A DNA stretch of 13,248 nt. Source: JAOUEA01 sp046732015 (GTDB lineage Bacteria > Actinomycetota > UBA4738 > HRBIN12). The stretch covers positions 1 to 13,248 of the forward strand of contig JBKPMF010000075.1 in NCBI GenBank assembly GCA_046732015.1, written 5' to 3'. Below, in pieces: positions 1 through 6,000 of this stretch. Both the position numbers and the translations under genes were made by a program. Positions within the stretch are counted from its first letter, which is position 1. The number at the start of each line of letters is the position of its first letter. The notes below the pieces were generated by a model. The model was not told the origin of the DNA. It did not search any database and was given only the letters and a program-made list of their open reading frames with translations.

Positions 1-104
1 GCCCCGCTCTCGTCCATCACGTCGTCCCAGCCAGCAACGAACGTGTCGGGGGCCTCGGCGACGCCGTCGAGGGACAAGAACTCGAACGCGACGACCTTGC
101 GCAT
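1..104 (-). CDS. Dihydrofolate reductase-like (RibD C-terminal domain) protein, 5' fragment
   Basis: Only the first 34 codons lie in the window; the gene continues beyond base 1. The N-terminus reads MRKVVAFEFLSLDGVAEAPD, the first beta strand and the 'SLDGV' turn typical of the dihydrofolate-reductase-like family that shares a fold with the RibD C-terminal reductase domain. Members are about 180-220 residues long, bind NAD(P)H, and mostly have unknown substrates. The ATG at 104-102 is preceded by GGAGG 8 nt upstream on the minus strand, a strong ribosome binding site that fixes the start. It is divergent from the chorismate mutase gene. A TAAGCT hexamer at 158-153 could be its promoter, giving a leader of roughly 40-45 nt. 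The exact substrate cannot be inferred from this fragment. Confidence 0.82.
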   Translation of the reverse strand, partial: MRKVVAFEFLSLDGVAEAPDTFVAGWDDVMDESG

Positions 105-140
105 GCCGGGCACCTCCGGTTGGCCTGGACGCTGATCCAT

Positions 141-150
141 CCTTCGAAGG
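141..150. other. Perfect 10-bp palindrome in divergent promoter region
   Basis: CCTTCGAAGG is a perfect inverted repeat lying between the two divergent genes, directly downstream of the putative minus-strand -10 box TAAGCT. This position would suit a repressor operator acting on the reductase-like gene, but one palindrome this short can occur by chance. Confidence 0.3.
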
Positions 151-152
151 GG

Positions 153-158
153 AGCTTA
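153..158 (-). promoter_or_regulatory. Putative -10 element (TAAGCT) for the reductase-like gene
   Basis: Read on the minus strand the hexamer is TAAGCT, matching the TANNNT pattern and differing by one base from the TAGGCT found before three other genes here. Transcription would begin near base 145, leaving a leader that carries the GGAGG ribosome site. No clear -35 element was seen. Confidence 0.35.
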
Positions 159-189
159 GCTTCGGCCGCATGCGGGCAACCTCATCGGT

Positions 190-195
190 GATACT
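190..195 (+). promoter_or_regulatory. Putative -10 element (GATACT) for the chorismate mutase gene
   Basis: GATACT resembles the sigma-A -10 consensus at the key second (A) and sixth (T) positions. It lies 32 nt before the GTG start, leaving room for a short leader with the GGAGGT ribosome site at 214-219. No convincing -35 element was found. Confidence 0.3.
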
Positions 196-227
196 CGGGG
201 AGGGCAACGCTGCGGAGGTGGATCGAT

Positions 228-518
228 GTGAAGGAGTGCAAGAACCTCGAGGAGGTCCGCGAGGCCATCGATGCCCTCGATCGACAGATCATCGGGCTGC
301 TGTCGGAGAGGAGCGGCTACATCGAGCAGGCAGCGAGGATCAAGCACTCCGCTGATGAGATCGAGGTGCCGTCGCGCGTCGAAGAGATCGTGAACAACGT
401 GCGGGGCCTCGCCACCGAGTACGGGATGAGCCCGGACATCGCCGAGGATGTCTACCGCGTGATGGTCGCGCGGTTCATCGAGTTCGAGATGCGCACGTAC
501 CGTCAGCAACTGCCCTGA
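228..518 (+). CDS. Chorismate mutase type II (AroQ/PchB-like)
   Basis: The 96-residue, all-helical protein has the length and pattern of a stand-alone AroQ-fold chorismate mutase, which converts chorismate to prephenate for Phe/Tyr synthesis in the cytoplasm. Helix 1 carries 'REAIDALDRQI' with R11 and R28, followed by K39 and the R50/E52 region. These match the substrate-binding Arg/Lys residues of the E. coli and PchB enzymes. The C-terminal helix places E87 where PchB and E. coli have a glutamine. The overall look ('RVEEIV', 'RFIEFEMRTYRQ') is closer to PchB, the isochorismate-pyruvate lyase of salicylate synthesis, than to the AroQ domain of PheA, so lyase activity cannot be excluded. The GTG start is chosen because GGAGGT sits 8 nt upstream. 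No aromatic or siderophore genes adjoin it in the window. Confidence 0.88.
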   Translation: MKECKNLEEVREAIDALDRQIIGLLSERSGYIEQAARIKHSADEIEVPSRVEEIVNNVRGLATEYGMSPDIAEDVYRVMVARFIEFEMRTYRQQLP

Positions 519-551
519 GCACGCCCCTTCCCCAGGTCCTGGCCGCCGGGG

Positions 552-557
552 TAGGCT
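552..557 (+). promoter_or_regulatory. Putative leaderless -10 element (TAGGCT) of the PAS gene
   Basis: TAGGCT ends 8 nt before the ATG at 566, so the transcript would start at or very near the A of the start codon. No Shine-Dalgarno sequence lies in the intervening bases. The same hexamer at a similar distance precedes the kinase and GNAT genes. Confidence 0.55.
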
Positions 558-565
558 GCTGCGCC

Positions 566-3500
566 ATGGCGGATGACCCTCGAGAGCCACTGGATCCGCA
601 GGCCGACGCTGTCGCCGGCCGCCGGGTGGCCGACCTGCTCGAGCACATCCCCGCCACGGTCTTCATCCTCACGGGCGAGGTGCCCCCTCGGCTCCTCTAC
701 GTCAACGGGCAGGTCGAACGGCTGACCGGCTATTCCCGCCAAGCCTGGCTCGCCGACCCCGATCTGTGGATGCGGTCCATGCACCCGTCCGACCGGGAGC
801 GCGTGATGGACCGATGGACGGTATCGGTGCGCGCCGCATCCTCGTTCCTGTGCGAGTACCGGATCGTTCGACCCGACGGTTCGGTGGCATCGGTGCGCGA
901 GACCACCGACCCGGTCCGCAACGTCGACGGCGACGTCGTCTGCTGGCAGGGCGTCACCCATGACATCACCGACCGCCAAGCCGCCGAGGAAGCCCTCACC
1001 CGCTCGGAGGCCCGGTACCGCGCCTTGGTCGAACGCCTTCCCGCCGTGGTCTACGTGGACTCCGACGAGGTCGACCCGCGCAGCCTGTACGTGAGTCCGA
1101 ACTCCGAGGAGGTCCTGGGCTACGCGCCGTCGCGCTACCTCGAGGACCCGGGCCTCTGGTACGCCACGATCCACCCGGATGACCTGACGATGGTCAAACA
1201 GGCGTGGACCGGCGTGATCGGGAACCGAGATCCCTTCACCCTCGAGTACCGCATGGTGCGACCCGACGGTGGCTCACTGTGGGTTCGCGACAGTTCGATC
1301 CCGATCATGGACGAAGCGGGCGACACCCTCTTCTGGCAGGGCGTCATGCTCGACATCACCGCCCAGAAGCTGGCCGAAGACGACCTCCGGCGGTCCGAGA
1401 CGCGCTATCGCGTGTTGGTCGAACAGGTGCCGGCCACCGTCTACATCTGCACCGATGAGGAAGCACCGCGCACGCTGTTCACGAGCCCTCATTCGCACGG
1501 CATGGATGAGGTCGCGTACGGGGAGGACGAGCGAGCGACGCGATGGATCTCCACGATCCACGAAGACGACCGGGACGAGGTGCTTGGCGCGTGGGTCGAG
1601 GCCGTCCGCACGGGTTCGGACTTCGACCACGAGTACCGCAGGACGCACCTGGGGGCGGACGAGACCACGTGGGTCCGCGACATCTGCCGCGTGGTGCGGG
1701 ACGAGGACGGCCAACCGATGTTCCGACAGGGCGTGATCTTGGACATCACGCGCGCGAAGAAGGCCGAGCACGACCTACGCGAATCGGAGCGGCGCTACCG
1801 TGCCCTCGTCGAGCAGGTCCCCGCGGTGGTCTACGAGATGGGGCCCGACGACGAGCGGCGCACCACGTTCGTCAGCCCGCACGTCGAAGACATCCTCGGG
1901 TACTCACGCCAGGAGTGGCTCGATCAACCTGACATCTGGACCGAGCTCCTGCATCCTGACGACCGCGAGATCGAGCTCGCCGCCCACGACCAGCACAACG
2001 AGACCCGCGAGCCGTGGCGCCGCGAGTACCGGCTGATCGCGAGCGACGGACGGATCGTGTGGGTTCGCGACCAGGCCGTGCTCGTGGAGGACCCGGTGAC
2101 GATGGACGCTCGCTGGCAGGGCGTGATGCTCGACATCACGGCCGAGAAGGACCGGGAGCAGAGCCTCCAGGCCGCCAACGATGATCTGGAGTGGCGGGTG
2201 CTGGCACGGACCGCTGAACTCGAGGACGCCGCCGAGATGATGAGCCTGGAGATCGGTGAGCGCCGGCGCGTCGAGGCTGAGCTGCGCGAAGCCGAGAACC
2301 GGTACCGGATGCTCGTCGAGGAGCTGCCCGCGGTCGTCTATTCGTGGGAGATGAACTGGCTCGACGCGGAGCCACTGCCCGAAGGATCCGCCGCCTACAC
2401 CAGCCCCGCCATCACCGACATGCTGGGGTTCACGACGGACGAATGGATGCGCCCGCAGTTCTGGCGTGAGCGGGTGCATCCGCACGATCGCGACCGTGTC
2501 GACGCCGAGGCGGACCGGTGCATCTCCTCCGGCCTGCCGCTCAATCTCGAATATCGCTACCTCGCGAAGGATGGTGGGGTGGTGTGGGTCTGGGACCGCG
2601 CGACCCTGCGTTCGCGCGATGAGCGTGGCCGCCCTCGCCTGTTCCAGGGCGTCCTGCTCGACATCACCGCCCGCAAGGAGGCCGAGACGAAGGCCTCCGA
2701 AGCGGAAGCGTCGTTCAAGCAGCTCACCGAGGAGAACCCCGGGATTATGTGGGTCGTCTCCGACCGGGATACCGATCCTGCCGTGCGATGGCGGCATTAC
2801 TACGTAAGTCCTCGCAGCATCGAGCTCTCCGGCTATCCGCCCGAAGCCTTCTCCGATCCACCCGAGGGGTGGTTCGCCTTCCTGCACCCGGACGACAAGT
2901 CCCGGGTGGTTGCCGAAACCGAGAACGCGTGGAGAACCGGCGAACCGTGGGTCAGCGACTTCCGCTTCATCCACGCCGATGGACGCGTGCTCTGGTTCCA
3001 CCTGGAGGGACGCGCCGTTGGCTTCGACGACGACGGACTGCCCACCGGGTACCAAGGCGTCATCCTGGACATCGATGACCGTAAGCGCGAGGAGGAGCAG
3101 CTTCGCCGGGCAACGGAACAAGCCCTCGGCGTGCTCGACGGGATGCCGGCGCTTCCGTGGACCGAGCTCATCGACCCGCTGACCGGAGTTTCGCGCTACG
3201 CGTTCATGGGCGTGCAGAGCACGGAGATGCTCGGCTACACGCCCGAGGAACTGATCGCAGAACCGCGACACTTCGAGCGCATGCTCCACCCGGACGACCG
3301 TGCCCACGCGATCAAGGTGACGGAGCGATCCGACCGAACCGGCGAACCCTGGAACCTCGTGTTCCGTGTGATCCGTCGCGACGGCGAGGTGCGATGGCTC
3401 CACGGCATGGCGCAGGTGGTGTCAGGCCCCGACGAACCGTTGCAGCGATGGCAGGGCGTGACGTTCGACGTCACGAGCCAGATGGCGCCTTCGGCTCCAA

Positions 3501-3592
3501 CACCTTCGCCCGCTCGGGAAGGTACGGATGCAACGCCTTCGGCATCTGCACCGAACCATCCCGCTGCTGGTGATTCTCCAACAACGCGATGA
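566..3592 (+). CDS. Seven-PAS-domain cytoplasmic sensor protein without output domain
   Basis: The 1008-residue protein consists of seven PAS/PAC repeats at about residues 20-137, 147-267, 277-397, 407-527, 575-703, 713-839 and 850-972. Each ends in a PAC signature such as QGVMLDIT (near residues 128, 258, 388, 518, 694, 830 and 963). Most carry a conserved histidine motif (HPDDR-like) and a 'DG..WV.D' strand, typical of PAS_3-fold domains. A charged helical linker at about 530-572 separates repeats 4 and 5. No signal peptide, membrane helix, histidine kinase, GGDEF, EAL, HTH or phosphatase domain was found. PAS domains bind ligands or partners; which one is unknown. The last 36 residues are low-complexity Ala/Ser/Pro/Thr and lie antisense to serS codons, so they look like read-through sequence rather than a domain. 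The protein may be a sensor scaffold, or a sensor kinase or cyclase that lost its effector. The start follows a TAGGCT leaderless promoter. Confidence 0.88.
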   Translation: MADDPREPLDPQADAVAGRRVADLLEHIPATVFILTGEVPPRLLYVNGQVERLTGYSRQAWLADPDLWMRSMHPSDRERVMDRWTVSVRAASSFLCEYRIVRPDGSVASVRETTDPVRNVDGDVVCWQGVTHDITDRQAAEEALTRSEARYRALVERLPAVVYVDSDEVDPRSLYVSPNSEEVLGYAPSRYLEDPGLWYATIHPDDLTMVKQAWTGVIGNRDPFTLEYRMVRPDGGSLWVRDSSIPIMDEAGDTLFWQGVMLDITAQKLAEDDLRRSETRYRVLVEQVPATVYICTDEEAPRTLFTSPHSHGMDEVAYGEDERATRWISTIHEDDRDEVLGAWVEAVRTGSDFDHEYRRTHLGADETTWVRDICRVVRDEDGQPMFRQGVILDITRAKKAEHDLRESERRYRALVEQVPAVVYEMGPDDERRTTFVSPHVEDILGYSRQEWLDQPDIWTELLHPDDREIELAAHDQHNETREPWRREYRLIASDGRIVWVRDQAVLVEDPVTMDARWQGVMLDITAEKDREQSLQAANDDLEWRVLARTAELEDAAEMMSLEIGERRRVEAELREAENRYRMLVEELPAVVYSWEMNWLDAEPLPEGSAAYTSPAITDMLGFTTDEWMRPQFWRERVHPHDRDRVDAEADRCISSGLPLNLEYRYLAKDGGVVWVWDRATLRSRDERGRPRLFQGVLLDITARKEAETKASEAEASFKQLTEENPGIMWVVSDRDTDPAVRWRHYYVSPRSIELSGYPPEAFSDPPEGWFAFLHPDDKSRVVAETENAWRTGEPWVSDFRFIHADGRVLWFHLEGRAVGFDDDGLPTGYQGVILDIDDRKREEEQLRRATEQALGVLDGMPALPWTELIDPLTGVSRYAFMGVQSTEMLGYTPEELIAEPRHFERMLHPDDRAHAIKVTERSDRTGEPWNLVFRVIRRDGEVRWLHGMAQVVSGPDEPLQRWQGVTFDVTSQMAPSAPTPSPAREGTDATPSASAPNHPAAGDSPTTR
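620..3481 (+). repeat. Tandem PAS-encoding repeat units (7 copies)
   Basis: Seven diverged units encode successive PAS domains. Short DNA identities persist between units, for example the 'cagggcgt' core before the 'gacatcac' at the end of units 1-5, and 'gtgggttcgcgac' in units 2 and 4. The pattern implies growth by internal duplication followed by divergence. Units 6 and 7 are the most diverged. Confidence 0.7.
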
Positions 3593-4754
3593 GGGTCCGG
3601 CCGATGGCGGTCGCGGTGCCGTTCAGGGTGTGGAGCGTCTCCACCTTGCCGTCCGACCGGCGAACCCGCGCCTGGAGCCGCCGCGCCTGATAGTCGGTGG
3701 TGTTCGAACACGAGGTGAGCTCGCGGTACTTGTCCTGGCCGGGCAGCCATCCCTCGATGTCGTACTTCTTCGCCGCGCTGCTCCCGAGATCGCCCGCGGC
3801 GACGTTCACCACTCGGAAGGGGATCTCGAGATTCCCCAGGACCTCCTCTTCGACGCCGACGAGGAACTCGTGCTCGTCCCAGCTGGACTCGGGCGTCGCG
3901 AAGCTGAACATCTCCACCTTGTCGAACTGATGCACGCGGAACATGCCGCCCATGTCCTTGCCGTACGTTCCCGCCTCTCGGCGGAAGCACGATGAGTACC
4001 CGGCGTAGCGCAGGGGCAGGTCGGCCTCGTCGAGGATCTCACCCTGGTGGAACGCCGCGAGCGGCACCTCGGCCGTGCCCACCAGGTAGAGGTCGTCCTG
4101 GGTGGTGGAGTAGAGCTGCGCCTCGTCGGCCGGAAGCATGCCGGTGCCGTACATCGCTTCCTCGCGCACCAGCACAGGAGGGATCACCGGCGCGAACCCT
4201 TTGTCGGCCAGGATGTCCATCGCGTGCCGCATCAACGCGAACTGCACGAACACCAGGTCGCCCAGCAGGTAGACGAACCGCGAACCGCTCGTGCGCGCAC
4301 CACGCTCGGTGTCGAGCACGCCCAGCAACGCCCCGAGCTCCGCGTGGTCGCGAGGCTCGAAGTCGAACGCGGTGGGCTCGAGATGACGGCGCACCTCGAC
4401 GGCGTCCTCGTCGGTGAACCCGTCGGGGGCGCTCTCGTGCGGCACGTTCGGCGTGGCGGCGAGCAAGGCGTTGAGCTCACCTTCGGCGGCGGCGAGCTGC
4501 GGCTCGAGCTCCTTGAGCTCGGCCGACACGCGAGCCACCTCGGCGATCAGCTGCTGCTTCTCCTCGCCCTGCGCGCTACCGATCGCCTTCGAGGCCTTGT
4601 TCTGTTCGGCCCGCAGTTCGTCGACGCGCGTGGTCAGGGTCCTGCGGCGTTCGTCGGCGGCCAGCAACTGGTCGACCGCCTGCGCCAGGTCGCGCCGGGC
4701 CAGTCCGGCGCGGAATCGGTCCGGGTCCTCCCGGACGGCACGGATGTCCAGCAT
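3471..4754 (-). CDS. serS: Serine--tRNA ligase (SerRS)
   Basis: The 427-residue protein is full length for bacterial SerRS, the cytoplasmic class II synthetase that charges tRNA-Ser (and tRNA-Sec where present). The N-terminus MLDIRAVRED starts the tRNA-binding arm, with a long charged antiparallel coiled coil at about residues 27-100. The serine-recognising TAE motif is at 227-229 (GTAEVPLA). Motif 2 spans about 252-282 and includes CFRREAG and MFRVHQFDKVE. Motif 3 is at about 377-393 (LNGTATAIGR, with the class II arginine R386). The ATG lies 3 nt after the bactofilin stop codon (TAA-ccc-ATG), with AAGGTG overlapping the end of that gene, so the two are in one operon. Its last 41 codons overlap the convergent PAS gene by 122 bp, with no spacer for a terminator. 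Confidence 0.98.
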   Translation of the reverse strand: MLDIRAVREDPDRFRAGLARRDLAQAVDQLLAADERRRTLTTRVDELRAEQNKASKAIGSAQGEEKQQLIAEVARVSAELKELEPQLAAAEGELNALLAATPNVPHESAPDGFTDEDAVEVRRHLEPTAFDFEPRDHAELGALLGVLDTERGARTSGSRFVYLLGDLVFVQFALMRHAMDILADKGFAPVIPPVLVREEAMYGTGMLPADEAQLYSTTQDDLYLVGTAEVPLAAFHQGEILDEADLPLRYAGYSSCFRREAGTYGKDMGGMFRVHQFDKVEMFSFATPESSWDEHEFLVGVEEEVLGNLEIPFRVVNVAAGDLGSSAAKKYDIEGWLPGQDKYRELTSCSNTTDYQARRLQARVRRSDGKVETLHTLNGTATAIGRTLIALLENHQQRDGSVQMPKALHPYLPERAKVLEPKAPSGS

Positions 4755-4757
4755 GGG

Positions 4758-5264
4758 TTACGGCACCTTCACTTGCTCGGCGTCCTTCGTCTCGTCCTTG
4801 CCGGCCGCTGCGCGCGAGTCGGCCTGGGTGGGCGATCCGGACCCCGAGGCGTCCATGATGCTCTGGCCGTGGAAGGTTCCGCCTTCCTCAACGATGAGCG
4901 ACTTGGACGTGATGTTGCCGTCGATGCGGCCGCCGCGGGCTAGGTGCGCCTTGCCCTTGACGACGATGTTGCCCTTGAACCGGCCGGCCACGCTGACGTT
5001 CTGGGCGCGGATGTCGGCTTCGACCTGGCTCTGCGGTGACAGGGAGACGTCGCCGTCGGCGTTGATCTGACCCTTCACCTGACCGTCGATCCGCAGGGAA
5101 CCCGCCGACACCAGGTTGCCATCCAACCGCGCGCCGGCTCCGACGATCGTGACCTCACCGTTGTCCGCCATCTCGGCTCCCTTCCGTTTCGGGTTCGTGG
5201 CTTCCGGGGCCGGAGCCGTGGCTTCGACCGCGTCCGCTTCGTCTTCGTCCCGTTTGAAGATCAT
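4758..5264 (-). CDS. Bactofilin family cytoskeletal protein
   Basis: The 168-residue protein has the bactofilin (polymer-forming cytoskeletal, DUF583) core at about residues 36-140. It is a series of short beta repeats, visible as VTIVGAGARLDGNLVSAGSL, then 'IDGQVKGQI', 'VEADIRAQNVSVAGRFKGNI' and 'GGRIDGNITSKSLIVEEG'. Bactofilins self-assemble without nucleotide into filaments that scaffold membrane or wall proteins. The N-terminal MIFKR resembles the short membrane-contact tail of many family members; it is followed by an acidic Ala/Pro/Glu-rich stretch. The C-terminal 30 residues are polar and disordered. The ATG at 5264 overlaps the DUF4446 stop (ATGA) and has GGAGG 4 nt upstream. A second in-frame ATG at 5171 (M32) has its own AAGGGAG at 5183-5177, so a 137-residue form lacking the N-terminal tail may also be made. 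Confidence 0.92.
   Translation of the reverse strand: MIFKRDEDEADAVEATAPAPEATNPKRKGAEMADNGEVTIVGAGARLDGNLVSAGSLRIDGQVKGQINADGDVSLSPQSQVEADIRAQNVSVAGRFKGNIVVKGKAHLARGGRIDGNITSKSLIVEEGGTFHGQSIMDASGSGSPTQADSRAAAGKDETKDAEQVKVP
5177..5183 (-). promoter_or_regulatory. Internal ribosome binding site before bactofilin M32
   Basis: On the minus strand AAGGGAG stands 5 nt before an in-frame ATG at 5171-5169, directly ahead of the conserved bactofilin core (MADNGEVTIVG). It competes with the GGAGG at 5273-5269 that serves the ATG at 5264. The sequence allows two translation starts but does not show which is used. Confidence 0.45.
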
Positions 5265-5761
5265 CGCGCCTCCACCGTTTCGCCCGCAGGCGCCATGGCC
5301 TGACGGATCGCTTCGGATTCTTCGACCGAGAGGTTGTAGGTGCTGTTCCCCTCGGCGATGGGTTTGGCGTACACCCTGGTCTCCTGCCGTCCGTTGATCG
5401 ACGTGAGTACCACACCCGTCCCGTGATCATCGAGCATGGCGCACGAGAACGAGAGCCGCCCGCCCACGTCCTCGAACGCGTCGTAGCGGAGCATCGAGAT
5501 GTGCCGAACGCTGCCTTCGATCTGGACCTGCTGCTTCTTGTCGGTGCCGTTGAGCACGCGCGCGGCCTGCTCGAGCCGTTGGATCTGCGCCGCGTGGCCC
5601 TCGAGGACCGCACGCAGGGCATCGTCCATGGGGATGGGGCCGGATGGCTCCTTCGAGCGTCGCCGGCCGCCGCTGCCGGCGATCGCGAACACCAGCGCGA
5701 GCAGCGACAGCCCGATCGCGATGAGCGCGATGAGCGAGAGCGTCCGGGTGGAGAAGTCCAT
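5261..5761 (-). CDS. DUF4446 family membrane-anchored protein
   Basis: The 166-residue protein starts with one hydrophobic segment at about residues 8-29 (LSLIALIAIGLSLLALVFAI), followed by a basic stretch (GGRRRSK), which places the rest in the cytoplasm. A short helical or coiled region (about 47-72) leads into the conserved part, with 'VRHISMLRYDAFEDVGGRLS', 'LDDHGTGVVLTSINGR', 'YAKPI' and a final 'LSVEESEAI' helix. These are hallmarks of DUF4446, a family of unknown biochemical role. In my recollection it is often found near bactofilin, serS or par genes in Firmicutes and Actinobacteria. It is the first gene of the operon, with AAGGA 4 nt before the ATG and a TATACT box about 50 nt upstream, and its stop overlaps the bactofilin start. 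A membrane partner or regulator of the bactofilin is a reasonable inference. Confidence 0.85.
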   Translation of the reverse strand: MDFSTRTLSLIALIAIGLSLLALVFAIAGSGGRRRSKEPSGPIPMDDALRAVLEGHAAQIQRLEQAARVLNGTDKKQQVQIEGSVRHISMLRYDAFEDVGGRLSFSCAMLDDHGTGVVLTSINGRQETRVYAKPIAEGNSTYNLSVEESEAIRQAMAPAGETVEAR

Positions 5762-5812
5762 CGGTTCCTTGCTGATCGGTCGCGGTGCCCGGCCTGGACC
5801 GCAGGAAGCCGC

Positions 5813-5818
5813 AGTATA
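5813..5818 (-). promoter_or_regulatory. Putative -10 element (TATACT) of the DUF4446-bactofilin-serS operon
   Basis: Read on the minus strand, TATACT is a near-consensus -10 box. It lies 51 nt before the DUF4446 start codon and would leave a leader of about 45 nt carrying the AAGGA ribosome site. It is just downstream of the small-ORF stop codon and overlaps the flank of a TAGCGCTA palindrome (5817-5824). No good -35 hexamer is visible at 17 nt; the sequence there is CCGGCC-rich. Confidence 0.5.
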
Positions 5819-5821
5819 GCG

Positions 5822-5911
5822 CTAGGACCTGGGCCGGCCGGCTCCGGCGTCCATGAGGAACGCGGCCACCGAACCGAGGGAGAGCAGCAGGCGTTTGATG
5901 CGCACGACCAT
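5822..5911 (-). CDS. Possible small hydrophobic protein (29 residues)
   Basis: The 239-nt gap between the ABC permease and the DUF4446 gene holds a 29-codon frame with ATG at 5911-5909 and TAG at 5824-5822. GGAG lies about 6 nt before the ATG (acGGAGtcccATG). The peptide starts basic (MVVRIKR), continues with a hydrophobic stretch (LLLSLGSVAAFLMDAG) and ends in Arg/Pro residues. This looks like a single-pass membrane small protein, although a non-coding leader is equally possible. It lies on the same strand as its neighbours, 89 nt after the permease stop and just ahead of the TATACT box. I do not recognise it; only conservation in related genomes would prove it. Confidence 0.35.
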   Translation of the reverse strand: MVVRIKRLLLSLGSVAAFLMDAGAGRPRS

Positions 5912-6000
5912 GGGACTCCGTTCGTGTGTTCCGATCGCTGTGCTTGCGCTATCGGCGGCGCGGTATCGGCGCTTGAGGCGACGGCGCGGGCTGATCGGGT

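Noticed and set aside
532..542. CCAGGTCCTGG inverted repeat between the chorismate mutase and PAS genes
   Set aside because: It is short, has no T-tract for a terminator, and may be chance in GC-rich DNA; it could overlap the PAS -35 region but nothing else supports a site.
1904..3403. 499-residue open frame antisense to the PAS gene
   Set aside because: It mirrors the PAS repeat sequence, shows no recognisable domain, and the sense strand encodes seven clear PAS domains.
4047..4943. 298-residue plus-strand frame across serS and bactofilin
   Set aside because: It is the antisense of SerRS catalytic motifs and crosses a gene boundary; no domain is visible.
5762..6000. A tRNA or structured RNA gene in the gap before the serS operon
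   Set aside because: No T-loop or anticodon-arm pattern and no long complementary stems were found on either strand.
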